DNA of 64,000 nt from Trichomonas vaginalis G3 (GCF_026262505.1 NC_067203.1:24843411-24907410), one strand, 5' to 3'; shown: positions 39,530 to 50,067, counted from the first letter of the stretch. The notes: a model not told the origin generated them from the letters alone. Program-made: numbers and translations.

Positions 39530-41011
39530 ATGTCGAAGTACGTCAACACACAAATCGTCAACCAGGAGGTCCTCGACAAGACAATCGAGCTTTGCAAGCA
39601 ACGCAACATCATCCTCCCAACATTCGACCAGCTCGCTCATCCAGAGAAAGTTCCACCAAAGATCGTTGAGAAGCTGAAGACAATCGGCCTTTGGGATGTT
39701 GATCCACTCAACCTCTTCCGCATCTCATGGCATAACGATATCAAGACAGGCGGCTACGGCAAGGTCAACGCAATCGAAATCCCAACAGTCCTTTCTGGCG
39801 TCAAGGCCCCAATCTACGTCCTTATCGGCAAGCGCTTCCCAACAGGCTGCCACAAGGTCGGCGCTACATACGGCCCACTCGTTTCCCGCCTTATCCGTGG
39901 TGATTTCGACCCAACAGCTCAAAAGGCTCTCTGGCCATCAACAGGCAACTATTGCCGTGGCGGTGCTTTCAACTCCCGCCTTCTTGGCTGCACAGCCATC
40001 GCTGTCCTCCCAGAACAAATGTCCCAGGAGAGATTCAACTGGCTCAAGGAGATCGGCGCTGAAGTTTACGCCACACCAGGCTGCGAATCCAACGTCAAGG
40101 AGATCTTCGACAAGGCTGGTGCCCTCACAAAGGAAGGCGCTGGCAAGGTTGTCAACCTCAACCAGTTCGAAGAGTTCGCTAACCCAATCTTCCACTACCA
40201 CGTTACAGGCCCAGCCATGGAGGAAGTCTTCAACGACCACAAGAAGGAAGGCTCCCGCCTTGCTGGTGTTTGCCTCAACCAGGGCTCTGCTGGCACACTT
40301 GCTTCCGGCATGTACCTCCACAAGAAGTATCCACACATGAAGTTAGGCTGCTCAGAAGCTCTTCAGTGCCCAACACTTCTTGTCAACGGTTTCGGTGACC
40401 ACAGAATCGAAGGCATTGGTGACAAGCACGTTCCATGGGTCTTGAACGCCAAGGATCAGGATGTTGTTCTCGGCATCGATGATGAGGCTTGCATGCAGAT
40501 GCTCAGAGTCTTCAACACACCAGAAGGCAAGAAGGTTCTCAAGGAACACGGCGTTACCGATGAACTCATCGAAGACCTCGCCAACCTTGGTATCTCTGGC
40601 ATTGCTAACATCCTTGGTTGCATCAAGATGGCCAAGTACTTCGAATTCACAGAGAAGGACATGATGTTCACAGTCGCTACAGACTCTGCTGTCATGTACC
40701 AGTCCAGACTCAAGGAACTCGAGGAGAAGCACGGCAAGTACACAGAATGCCAGGCTTACGCTGACTGGTTCAGATACATACTCGGCGCTTCAACAGACCA
40801 CGTCGAAGAGCTCACATACGCTACACGCAAGAGAATCCACAACCTCAAGTACTACACATGGATCGAACAACAGGGTAAGACACTCGAGGAACTCAACGCT
40901 CAGTGGTACTGCGACTGCTATTGGGATGCTCAGATGAACGCTGCCATCGAGTACGACAAGTTAATCGTTGCTTTCAACGAGAAGACTGGCCTCCTCAAAC
41001 AATACGAGTAA
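39530..41011 (+). CDS. Fold-type II PLP enzyme, cysteine synthase/threonine dehydratase-like
   Basis: The product is 493 aa. Lys109 in GCHKVGATYG is the expected Schiff-base lysine. STGN (137-140) is the substrate-binding loop typical of cysteine-synthase-like enzymes. NQGSAGTLASG (250-260) is the phosphate-binding Gly/Ser loop. A beta-family PLP reaction on serine, O-acetylserine, cystathionine or threonine is likely, but at 493 aa it is much longer than classical cysteine synthases (about 320), so the substrate is open. The gene is strikingly C-rich at third positions compared with its AT-rich neighbours, consistent with very high expression in trichomonads. Lateral origin is possible but not shown. 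The start is set by the Inr, and the stop lies in TAAATAAA. Confidence 0.85.
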   Translation: MSKYVNTQIVNQEVLDKTIELCKQRNIILPTFDQLAHPEKVPPKIVEKLKTIGLWDVDPLNLFRISWHNDIKTGGYGKVNAIEIPTVLSGVKAPIYVLIGKRFPTGCHKVGATYGPLVSRLIRGDFDPTAQKALWPSTGNYCRGGAFNSRLLGCTAIAVLPEQMSQERFNWLKEIGAEVYATPGCESNVKEIFDKAGALTKEGAGKVVNLNQFEEFANPIFHYHVTGPAMEEVFNDHKKEGSRLAGVCLNQGSAGTLASGMYLHKKYPHMKLGCSEALQCPTLLVNGFGDHRIEGIGDKHVPWVLNAKDQDVVLGIDDEACMQMLRVFNTPEGKKVLKEHGVTDELIEDLANLGISGIANILGCIKMAKYFEFTEKDMMFTVATDSAVMYQSRLKELEEKHGKYTECQAYADWFRYILGASTDHVEELTYATRKRIHNLKYYTWIEQQGKTLEELNAQWYCDCYWDAQMNAAIEYDKLIVAFNEKTGLLKQYE

Positions 41012-41521
41012 ATAAAAATATAATCATACGTTATAGTATCCTCATAACTTTAATTTAATTTTATAATTTTTTTTCTTACCCTATGATTTTAGATAATGTC
41101 ACAACTACAAACATAGAGTTTTAGTTTTTCTATATATTTAGTTATTCAGATAAAAGGTATATTATGATTTCAGATATTTATTTTTATAAATGACTCTTGT
41201 AGAAAGAAGTTTATATTAAAAATGTCTATAATGTGCATAAACAATTCTATGAGTGCCAAGCTATTACTTTAGATTTTGTCAGAAGTAATATTTCAATAAT
41301 CTAATTTGATATTACAATAGCTTAATTATATTGAAACATTCTTTTTTGAATCAAATAATAGCTCTGATTTCGTATGATTTAAATAAATCAATGGAAAATA
41401 GTTAAAAAATGTAAGAATATCAAGCTAATAGAAATTTTATATCAATTAGTAACATGCATCTACAACTAAAACATACAGAATTTATTGTAAAATCAATTTC
41501 GAATAGTTTTGTTCTCGCGAT
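41012..41521. other. Convergent 3' spacer
   Basis: This is an AT-rich spacer of about 0.5 kb. No feature is seen in it. Confidence 0.5.
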
Positions 41522-41785
41522 TTAGTGCTTTCCCTTTCCTTTATGTTTCTTAGGGTGCTCGTCTTCATCTGACTTTGTCATTTCTGCAATAAGTTCCTCG
41601 TCAATATCCGACGAAGTGTCTGAAAGGGCAACATTCTGAAATGTTAGAGGATTTGGACCTTGAATTGGTCCTGCTTCCTCTTCCCTGTACTGGCTTTTGT
41701 TCGCACTTAAGTTATCAAGTACTGATTCCACAGCTGAAATTGATTGGAAATCTAATTGGTTTTCAGCGCTTAAGCAGCAGCCCAT
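41522..41785 (-). CDS. Small lipid-anchored acidic protein (MGCC N-terminus)
   Basis: The product is 87 aa. It begins MGCCLSAE: Gly2 with Ser6 fits N-myristoylation, and the adjacent Cys3/Cys4 suit palmitoylation, so the protein should sit on the inner face of the plasma membrane or an endomembrane. The rest is acidic and probably disordered (SDTSSDIDEELIAEM), with a Lys/His-rich end (HPKKHKGKGKH). There is no other domain and the family is not recognised. An Inr-like TCATTTTTTG ends 18 nt upstream, and the stop is in a TAAA context; both support a real small gene. Confidence 0.75.
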   Translation of the reverse strand: MGCCLSAENQLDFQSISAVESVLDNLSANKSQYREEEAGPIQGPNPLTFQNVALSDTSSDIDEELIAEMTKSDEDEHPKKHKGKGKH

Positions 41786-41798
41786 CTTTTTTTGTCAA

Positions 41799-41805
41799 AA
41801 AATGA
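41799..41805 (-). promoter_or_regulatory. Initiator TCATTTT of the MGCC protein gene
   Basis: This minus-strand TCATTTT fits the trichomonad Inr, with a leader of about 18 nt to the ATG at 41785. Confidence 0.55.
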
Positions 41806-42345
41806 GAAAACGTGTGGTTTGGAATGGATTTTAAATAATTTAAATATATTACAAATCGCATCTATATATAATATCTCCATATTAATATGCGTTTTTCATC
41901 CACTTCTCATTTTCAAATGAAGCAATATTCATTATTAAAGCTTCTAAACTTAGACTCTCGTTATAAACAGTAATGATCACTTTAAATTTCAGAGTTGTGA
42001 CCTTTAGCCTTGAATCAAATAAATTTCCAAATTTTTCAAGGGATAATCCTTAACATTGTCATGAAAATGCGTAATCTGCATACAAACTAATTCATATTTA
42101 CGTGATGAAACTTATTATTTGAACTAAGGAAAAAAATTGCTCAATGGAGGATGTATTATCGTTAATTTTCAACTTATCGCCTAGATAATTTCATCTACAA
42201 CTTTCAGATATCTAAATTGAATGCTATCGGGTTCTTGATAAACAGCAATATTACCAATTATTAATTCATTTTCTAATAATTTTTGAAATTGAGATAGAAA
42301 CAAAAAACGAACTTTTAGTGTTTAAAAATTTAATTTTAATCGAAA
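41806..42345. other. Divergent promoter spacer
   Basis: This AT-rich spacer separates the MGCC gene from the 1293-aa gene. No further feature is recognised. Confidence 0.5.
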
Positions 42346-45300
42346 ATGAGTTGCCGAATGCCGCCAGTCGCTTCTGAGTACCTTGATGTACTTGATAAGA
42401 AGCGAATTTACAAGTTGCATTTGAAGACTCTCAAAGAAATGCGCCCAACTTTACAACAAACAAAACCAAATGTTGCACCACGCGTTCTTAACATGATTCA
42501 GAGACGTCAATCGAATATAGAAAGAATTAAAAAGACTAATGAAGAGCGAATGGAAATGCTCAGACAATATTATGGTGATGTTCAAATTTCAAATTCAACA
42601 CACAAGGAACAGAGAAATACGGACTGGTTGAAAGAATTAAAGGATCAAGATACAAAGCTAACACCAGTAAATTATTTGCGTCCAGCAACACAATCTTCAA
42701 TGATTCAACCTCATAAACAAAGCACATTGTATAATGATGATGGCTTGACAGTTACAGACACAGAAGGATATAAAGCTCCTTCAAAGAAATCCGCAAATAG
42801 TAATCAACCAAAGAAACCAATGTCTGCTGTTCTTAAAAGACCAATTAAGACTGCTTCTCAAAAGAATAGACCTACTAATACCGAAGGAGGATCAAAGCTT
42901 CCGAAATTACACAACGATAAGAAAGATCAAAAACCAGTCGAAGAAGAACACCACGAAGAAGAAATTTTCGAACAAGAACCACCAAAGAAGGAACCTGAAA
43001 ATGAAAATCTCGAAGAACCAGAAAATGAATCCGAAAAACCAAAAGAATCTGAACAAGTTACAAATCCTGAACCAGAGAAAATCAGGTTCAAGGAAGCAGT
43101 TCAGGAGAAACTCAATCCGGAAGAAAACAAAGAAAATGACGAATTTAATATCGACGATGAACAACCAGAGGAAAAGAAGAAAGAAAATCCTCAGCCACCA
43201 GCAGAAGAGGCCAAGGAAGAGCCAAAGAACGATGAAAACGATGATTTCACTCTTGATGATAACGATAATGAGGAAAAGAAGCCAGAGCTTAGCCTCAAAG
43301 CCGAGGTTGCTGAAGCCCTTGAAGATAACAAGGACGAAGAGAAGCCAAAGGAAGAAGAAAACAATGATTTCGAAGATGAGCCTAAAGAAAAGGAAGTTTC
43401 TCTTAGTCTCAAGGCCGAAGTTGCTGAAGCTCTTGAAGACAACAAGAAAGAGGAAGAAAAGAAGGAAGAAAACAACGATTTCGAACTTGATGAACCTGAA
43501 ATTGAACCAAAGGAAGAAGAGAAGCCAAAGGAAGAACCGCAGCCATCTCTCAGCATCAAAGCAGAAGTTTCAGAAGCCCTTGAAAAAGAAAAGAAAGATG
43601 ATGAAGACGATTTCGAAGAAAATAAGCCAAACGAAGAAGAGAAACCTAAAGAGGAAGAAAAGAAAGACGATGTCGACCTCAAAGATGCTTTTCTTGATGG
43701 TTTTAATGATGATAATGATAAGAAAGATGAAGAACCAAAGAAAGACGAAGTTGATCTCAAAGATGCACTCAAAGATGGCTTCGATGATGACAACAAAGAA
43801 GAAGAGAAGCCTAAAGAGGATGAAAAGAAAGATGATGATTTCGATTTCGACGACGATAAAGAAAACAAAGACGAAGATAAGCCAAAAGAGGAAGAAAAAA
43901 CAAAGGAAGACGAACTTGATATCAAAGGTGCAGTCTTAGATGATTTAGGTGGCAAAGAAGAAGAAAAACCAAAAGAAGAAGAAAAAGAAGACGAACTTGA
44001 TATCAAAGAATCTGTCTTAGATGGTTTGGATACTAAAGAAGAAGAGAAGAAGATCGAAAACGTTGATCTTAAGAATACATTATTAAATGGATTTGAAAAA
44101 CCTAAAGAAGAAGAACCAAAGAAAGAAGAAGAGAAAGATTTATTAGATGCTTTGGCATATGAATTAGAAGACAAGAAATCGGAAGAAAAAGAAGAGAAAA
44201 ACGACATCAAACAAGCAATTGCAAATGCTGTAGAGCCAATGGATGATAAACAAGAAGACAAGAAAGACAAAGATGAAGAAGATCTTAAGAATGCTTTGGC
44301 AGATGCATTTGACAATGATGACAAAGAAAAACCTGAAGAAAAGAAAGATTTAGATTTAACAGATGCTATTTCAAATGTTTTGGCCAAACCAAAAGAAGAA
44401 AATACAGAAGAAGAAAAACCAAAACAAGAAGAACAAAAACCAGCATTAAGTATCAAAGCAGAAGTCGCTGAAGCATTGACAGAAAAGAAAGAAGATGAAT
44501 TAGATCTAAATGAAGATCCATTTGACCAAATTCCTGATTTAGATGAAAAATCTCCGAAGAAGGAGGAACATGGTTTAGATATTTCTGGTGCAATATCAAA
44601 CACAATCAAACCAGAATCAGAATCTCCTAAGAAAGAAGAAGCGAAAGATGAAGAAACAAAAAGTGACACAAAAGAGGAAGTAAAAAGTGACAAATCAGAA
44701 GAAAAACTGAAAGAAGAAAGTAAAGGATTATTTGGTGAAATTGCAAACGTTTTGACAGCATCATCTGACAAACCAAAGGAAGAACAAAAAGAAGAACCGA
44801 AGAAGGAAGAAGAAAAGAAAGATGATGAAGAATTCGATCTCGGAAATCTTGAAAATCCATTTGGAGATGATCCAATGGATGATGACGACAAACCAAAGGA
44901 ACAACCTAAAGAAGAAGCTAAACCATTATCAATTGGTGGTGCTTTATCTCACGCACTCACAGCAAATGGAAAAGATGATACAGAAGAAGAACCAAAGAAA
45001 GAAGAAGAGAAACCAAAGGAAGAAGAAAAAATACAAGAAAGTGAACCAAAAAGTGACACAAAAGAGGAAGTAAAAAGTGACAAACCAGAAGAGAGATCAC
45101 TTTCCATTGGTAATGCAATAAATGAAACACTTCAAGATGAAAAGAAAGAAGAAGAAAAACCTAAAGAAGTTGAACAACAAAAAGTCGAAGAAGACAAACC
45201 AAAGGAAGAAGCTAAACCATTATCCATCGGTGGAGCTCTCTCTAATGCATTAACAGCCAATGGAAAAGATGATACAGAAGAACCAAAGAAGGAAGAAGAA

Positions 45301-46227
45301 AAACCAAAGGAAGAAGCCAAAGAAAATGAAGTTAAACCAGAGGAAACTCAGAAGAAAGAAGAGGAAGAAAAACCTAAAGTCGAAGAAGACAAACCAAAGG
45401 AAGAAGCTAAGCCATTATCTATTGGTGGAGCATTATCAAATGCATTAACAGCCAATGGAAAGGATGACACAGAAGAACCAAAGAAAGAAGAAGAAAAGCC
45501 AAAAGATGAAGTCAAAGAAGAAGTTAAAGAAGCAGAAAAATCCGGATTAAATATTGCTGAATCAATTAAGGATCAAGCTAAAGAAGAAAAAGCCAAAGTA
45601 GAAGAAGAGGCGAAGAAGGAAGTTAAGTTAAATATTCCTGCAAAAACAGAACAACAAACTAAATTAGGAGATTCGCAAAAAGTCATGGAATCTAAATCAG
45701 CAATGAGATTGACAACTTCCAAGATTGATGCAGACAAACCACAGCCATCAACACCTAAGTCAGGTGTTAAACCAAATGCTTCTTATAACCAAGGTGCATT
45801 CAACAACATCTTTGGAGCTTCAAGGCGCGAAGAAGACAAGAAGAAAGAAGAATTAATTAAAAATGTTTTGAATCCTCAAAAGAAAGAAGAAGTTAAATTC
45901 AATAACATCTTCAAGTCTCCAAGTAAAGAAGAGCCAAAGAAGATGTCATTCTTCTCTTCTCCACAAAATAAACCACAGGACAACCAGCCACCGTGGACAA
46001 AACAACAGACAATGGGAAGTTTCAAAGATCAAACTAAACCTTCTAAAAATTCTGGTGCCATCAATTTCTTCTTCAATAACCAAAAGAAGATGCAAGAAAC
46101 AGCTGCTTCTTCCAAACCTTTGTTTGAAACAAAGAAAGAAGAGCCTCCAAAGCCTGTAGAAGGTCCAGCAAGTACTTTATTTGGTGGCGTAATGGCTGAT
46201 TATTTAAGTAAGAAGAGATACTTCTAA
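42346..46227 (+). CDS. 1293-aa Glu/Lys-rich protein with about 20 repeated short amphipathic helices
   Basis: The family is not recognised. Residues 1-90 form a basic helical head (KKRIYKLHLKTLKEM, RVLNMIQRRQSNIERI). From about 314 to 1080, roughly 20 copies of an 11-13-residue hydrophobic motif are set in disordered Glu/Lys/Pro linkers. Typical forms are SLKAEVAEAL, DLKDALKDGF, DIKESVLDGL and SIGGALSNALTAN. The C-terminal 170 residues carry FNNIFGAS, FNNIFKSP, INFFFNN and LFGG elements. There is no membrane or signal segment. Repeated identical-register helices suggest multivalent binding of one partner; a cytoskeletal scaffold is a guess only. The gene is full of A runs yet has no frameshift. 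Confidence 0.85.
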   Translation: MSCRMPPVASEYLDVLDKKRIYKLHLKTLKEMRPTLQQTKPNVAPRVLNMIQRRQSNIERIKKTNEERMEMLRQYYGDVQISNSTHKEQRNTDWLKELKDQDTKLTPVNYLRPATQSSMIQPHKQSTLYNDDGLTVTDTEGYKAPSKKSANSNQPKKPMSAVLKRPIKTASQKNRPTNTEGGSKLPKLHNDKKDQKPVEEEHHEEEIFEQEPPKKEPENENLEEPENESEKPKESEQVTNPEPEKIRFKEAVQEKLNPEENKENDEFNIDDEQPEEKKKENPQPPAEEAKEEPKNDENDDFTLDDNDNEEKKPELSLKAEVAEALEDNKDEEKPKEEENNDFEDEPKEKEVSLSLKAEVAEALEDNKKEEEKKEENNDFELDEPEIEPKEEEKPKEEPQPSLSIKAEVSEALEKEKKDDEDDFEENKPNEEEKPKEEEKKDDVDLKDAFLDGFNDDNDKKDEEPKKDEVDLKDALKDGFDDDNKEEEKPKEDEKKDDDFDFDDDKENKDEDKPKEEEKTKEDELDIKGAVLDDLGGKEEEKPKEEEKEDELDIKESVLDGLDTKEEEKKIENVDLKNTLLNGFEKPKEEEPKKEEEKDLLDALAYELEDKKSEEKEEKNDIKQAIANAVEPMDDKQEDKKDKDEEDLKNALADAFDNDDKEKPEEKKDLDLTDAISNVLAKPKEENTEEEKPKQEEQKPALSIKAEVAEALTEKKEDELDLNEDPFDQIPDLDEKSPKKEEHGLDISGAISNTIKPESESPKKEEAKDEETKSDTKEEVKSDKSEEKLKEESKGLFGEIANVLTASSDKPKEEQKEEPKKEEEKKDDEEFDLGNLENPFGDDPMDDDDKPKEQPKEEAKPLSIGGALSHALTANGKDDTEEEPKKEEEKPKEEEKIQESEPKSDTKEEVKSDKPEERSLSIGNAINETLQDEKKEEEKPKEVEQQKVEEDKPKEEAKPLSIGGALSNALTANGKDDTEEPKKEEEKPKEEAKENEVKPEETQKKEEEEKPKVEEDKPKEEAKPLSIGGALSNALTANGKDDTEEPKKEEEKPKDEVKEEVKEAEKSGLNIAESIKDQAKEEKAKVEEEAKKEVKLNIPAKTEQQTKLGDSQKVMESKSAMRLTTSKIDADKPQPSTPKSGVKPNASYNQGAFNNIFGASRREEDKKKEELIKNVLNPQKKEEVKFNNIFKSPSKEEPKKMSFFSSPQNKPQDNQPPWTKQQTMGSFKDQTKPSKNSGAINFFFNNQKKMQETAASSKPLFETKKEEPPKPVEGPASTLFGGVMADYLSKKRYF
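43280..45575 (+). repeat. Coding repeat array (helix motif plus E/K linker)
   Basis: These are imperfect repeats of variable length (about 60-200 bp). The last two full units (SIGGALSNALTANGKDDTEE), at about 45220 and 45418, are almost identical at the DNA level, indicating recent expansion. Confidence 0.75.
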
Positions 46228-46569
46228 TTTTTTATTATTTCACCCTTAATTTTTTATATTGTTTTAAAAACAGAGAAAAATCTAAAACTTTCTTTTTTAT
46301 TTGTTATAAATAATTATTTTTTAGATATCTAAGACAAATTTCCTTTTAATTGATCATTATCACTAAGAACATGGAATAACCCAGATAATTTTAACCATTT
46401 GACTTGATAATCATCGAAAACAAAAGATAATTTTGATAATTCATCAATTATTTATCATTTATCAGAGATTTTGTTGGTCAGATTGACATATAGATGCAAT
46501 GAAATACTATCTTATGAATACACACCATCGATTGATGAATAAATAAAAATATCAATATCAAATATTAAC
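46228..46569. other. 3' spacer
   Basis: This is an AT-rich spacer between the 1293-aa gene and the inserted element. No feature is seen in it. Confidence 0.5.
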
Positions 46570-48151
46570 AAAGGTACATTCACTAGGCGATAACAGTAAA
46601 ATGGGATGAAAATAGGATAAATAGCATCCCTATATAGTGCCTAACAATATTTATACGGGCCAAAAAATTTGGCTAGAGATTTGGCGAGTTATAAAACCTA
46701 GAAAATTGAGAGGGATTTTTATTTTTGAATTTTTTTGGAAAGTTAAAATTGCGATTAAAAATCGATTTCCAGGAGAACTAAGCATCTCATCATATATTTA
46801 AATCGATAAAAATATTAAATAATAGTTGAATAGTATAACAACGTGAAATTATGGCTGAATCTACAGAAAAAATGAACATATTTGACATTTTTGAAAATTC
46901 ATACGTTAGATGGTGACAGACTCATAAACTATACTTTAGCTAAGATTGATATATGGTTTCAACAACACATGGTTAAAATCGTAAAAATATTTTAGATTTC
47001 AAAAAGATATATATGGTAATATAATGGAACAAAGTCAACAAATAGCATGTTAAATATGTTATAATTAACTTTTTATTAGATCCAATAGTAGATATCGAAT
47101 GGTTTCCAGCTTTATGGTTAAATATTTTCTTTTCGAGCTTCTCTTTAACTGTTGTATTAAGGTTGTAAATTTTTGATGCTAGAAACTATGGAATCTTCTT
47201 TGCTGCTGCATTTTTCTTGAGAGTTCTTGCAATTTCGAATAGATCTGCGCATTGTATGAAATGGAGGCTTTAAAATATCTTGAAAACAGAATAGGACTGC
47301 TTTTCCAAAGGAATGCTTACTTGTAAATCAGAGAGTTTCAAAATTGACAGCAAGATTATCATCATAACTGTCGATTTTGCTGCGAAAAAGGAAGACAAGT
47401 AATTAACAAATCATTTACTGTTGTTCATCAAAAGAAGAAAACTTTGATAACAACTAATGATGATAAAATCAAGCTATCTTTTTATATTTTAAATTGATAA
47501 GACATTCAAAATATTTGAATGGTTTAAAATATTTTCTTTTAATTTCTATAAGATATTATCATGATTATATAATAAAATTTAAATTTTTATTCAAAAAGGC
47601 AATATTTCAAACTTTTAATTTCAAAAATCTTAATTCTGCAATAAGTGTATTTAATTGTAGCAAATTTAATGATCCTTTGTCATGCTTAGCAATTTGGAAC
47701 TCATAAATTAATGATTTCTTCAAGTAAAATTCTGCATTATTTCAAAAGTCAATAATTCTCTAGTAACTTTTCTTCAAACCCTAACCATTATATTATATGT
47801 ATAATGGAGAATAATTGCAAAGAAAGATAGCCGAATTTACTGGGTAGTTCTTGTGATGCGAAATAATTGCAAATTAACACCTAGTTTTAACAGCATCAAT
47901 CTCTTTTTGCTCTCATTTAAATGCATTCGCACACTTTAATTTTGAAATATAAGAGTTTTGGAAATTATCAAATTTATCTGCTCAAATACTATAGATCTTC
48001 ATAAGTGTTAATAGAATCATTAGCCTTACATATAGTGTTTAATATAATGATGCACATTATACTGGGATTCATTCCTTATTCATCTAGTTATTATAAGATT
48101 TACAACCCCATGAAAATTTAAAATTTTGTCAAAAATAGTGAATGTACCTTT
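46570..48151. mobile_element. 1.58-kb non-autonomous DNA element with 8-bp target duplication
   Basis: Sixteen-bp inverted ends AAAGGTACATTCACTA and TAGTGAATGTACCTTT are flanked by ATATTAAC on both sides (46562-46569, 48152-48159). An 8-bp duplication suits hAT-type or Mutator-like transposases. The interior has no ORF above 70 codons and no recognised transposase motif. Confidence 0.8.
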
Positions 48152-48159
48152 ATATTAAC

Positions 48160-48461
48160 TTTATTAAGGTGTATCATTGAAAATTTGATAAAATATAAGG
48201 ACTAAATTAATTTCAGAAGCCAAAAGCCAAATCTGAAAATGTCAGTATTTTTCTGAGAATTAACGATAGTATTTATTTGGCCAAACAATGAAAATCAAAG
48301 TAATTCATCGATGGTAACTTTATTCAATGATAAATATAGCGCGTATTACAGATATGACTCTAAATTCATGAATAAAAAGTTACTGTAAATATTTCCATCG
48401 TCAAATTTGTTGAAATAATTAACGTGCCAAAATTTGCGGTTTTTTCCCTTCAAACTCAACA
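48160..48461. other. Upstream region of the TTL-family gene
   Basis: This is an AT-rich spacer of about 0.3 kb. No clear Inr is seen before the ATG-ATG start. Confidence 0.45.
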
Positions 48462-49739
48462 ATGATGTACGAAAAAGGAACTCTCGTTGATGTAAGGCGT
48501 TTGAAATGCCACATCATCGTAGATGCTCTTAAGGATATGGGATATGAAGTTTCTTCTGGAAATTCACTTGCCCCTCTGATTTGGTGGGACGGATACATCC
48601 CTCCTGAAGAGTTTTGCACTGTTAAACCAAATCAAAGAATTAACAAGATTCCGCAGATGGATGTTTTATGCTACAAATCAACACTTTTCCAAGCTTTAAA
48701 TCAGATGCAAACTTTATTCCCTCAATATTATAATTTCTTTCCAGAAACATTCTTACTACCACATCAGTTTTCCGATTTTCAGAAAGAACATACACATTTG
48801 ACAGGAAAACTCGGAAGAGGATTAACATGGATATGGAAGCCACGTGCGGGTTGCTGTGGCAATGGTATTAAATTGATACAAAATCCATATGCTATTGTTA
48901 ATGATACTTCTCCAGCGATTATTCAACGTTATATTTCTCCATTTTTACTTGATGGGTACAAATTTGATTTTCGTGTATATATCCTTATCTCTACGCTCGA
49001 ACCATTCACAATGTACGTATATAGAGAAGGTCTTGCCAGATTTTGTACTAAAAAATATCATCCTCCGACAAAAGACAATATTAATGACAAGTTTGAGCAT
49101 ATCACCAATACTGCTATCAATGTGGAGAATACTGAAGCTACAAATAACTTCACAAGACTACTTAGTGACGTATTAAATGATGTTCGAGCAGCAGATCCAA
49201 AAGCCAGCGATGTTTGGGACCGTATTAAGAGAGTAGCCCTTCTTACAATGCTATCCTTGTATCCACAGATCGTTAGTCAGATTCCTGCCGCTAAAAAAGA
49301 TCCAAAATCTCCTCATTGCCAAATTACTCCAATGAAAAAGTATTTTCACATATGTGGAATTGATATTCTACTTGATGAAAATGCTAACCCCATTGTTTTG
49401 GAGCTAAACGACCGTCCATCTCTAAAAGTAACATTTGCATGTGAAAAAGGACTCAAACACGACCTTATTTGCGATGCAATGAAGATAGTTACTGTTGATG
49501 GATCACCTCTAGAGGTCGAAAATGGTCCAGAAAACGGTTGGGAAAAAGTATTTCCTGGAGAATGCGGAAATCCTTTGACTCCAATCTTCAGAGCTGTCCA
49601 ACAACGTTCTCTCAATGTTTTTGGACCAAAACAGAGAATAACTACTGTACATCAGGCAGCTCAAACTATCATTTATCCAAAACCTGTCGCAGATAAGAAC
49701 AAAGTGAGGTTTTTGGCTATACATCCAACACATCAGTAA
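48462..49739 (+). CDS. Tubulin-tyrosine ligase family (TTLL) enzyme
   Basis: The product is 425 aa, all of it the TTL ATP-grasp domain with a short tail. Visible family blocks are INKIPQMDVLCYKSTLFQAL (60-79), WIWKPRAGCCGNGI (123-136, ATP-binding loop), IQRYISPFLLDGYKFDFRVY (154-173), YREGLARFCTKKY (187-199), HITNTAIN (213-220) and the catalytic/metal segment GIDILLDENANPIVLELNDRP (299-319) with D301, E314 and N316. TTLLs add Tyr, Glu or Gly to tubulin tails. With four anterior flagella plus axostyle and pelta microtubules, trichomonads have ample substrate; the added residue cannot be told from sequence. Either of the first two Met codons could start the protein. Confidence 0.9.
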   Translation: MMYEKGTLVDVRRLKCHIIVDALKDMGYEVSSGNSLAPLIWWDGYIPPEEFCTVKPNQRINKIPQMDVLCYKSTLFQALNQMQTLFPQYYNFFPETFLLPHQFSDFQKEHTHLTGKLGRGLTWIWKPRAGCCGNGIKLIQNPYAIVNDTSPAIIQRYISPFLLDGYKFDFRVYILISTLEPFTMYVYREGLARFCTKKYHPPTKDNINDKFEHITNTAINVENTEATNNFTRLLSDVLNDVRAADPKASDVWDRIKRVALLTMLSLYPQIVSQIPAAKKDPKSPHCQITPMKKYFHICGIDILLDENANPIVLELNDRPSLKVTFACEKGLKHDLICDAMKIVTVDGSPLEVENGPENGWEKVFPGECGNPLTPIFRAVQQRSLNVFGPKQRITTVHQAAQTIIYPKPVADKNKVRFLAIHPTHQ

Positions 49740-49973
49740 TTTTTTTGTTGTTTTTATATTATAAAGATATCGTTTGTTATTATTTTTTATTGTAAACATA
49801 AGTCTACTTTTTTCCATGGAACTATATTGCATGAATAGACTTACAACATTCAATTGAAACATATTTCATTGTGGAAAAAAAACTCATTTTTTTTGATTCA
49901 TTTATTTCAATTTCTATAATTTGATGTCATGTTCGATTTTTCCATGAATTTGATATCAATTATAGCATATTGT

Positions 49974-50052
49974 CATTAATACCTAAGGTGAATTTCAAGA
50001 ATCGAAAACTCAGAAAATATTTCACTTCTTGAAATTCACCATAGGTATTAAA
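49974..50052. repeat. Short inverted repeat (hairpin, about 78 bp)
   Basis: TTAATACCTAAGGTGAATTT and its near-exact inverse (AAATTCACCATAGGTATTAA) flank a spacer of about 35 bp. Related single-arm sequence occurs upstream of the inverted ankyrin locus at about 62360-62385. Confidence 0.7.
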
Positions 50053-50067
50053 GAAAAAAAAGTCAAA

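Noticed and set aside
43191-44891. 566-codon minus-strand ORF rich in Ser/Phe
   Set aside because: Antisense shadow of the Glu/Lys-rich repeat gene (GAA/AAG codons read as Ser/Phe/Leu).
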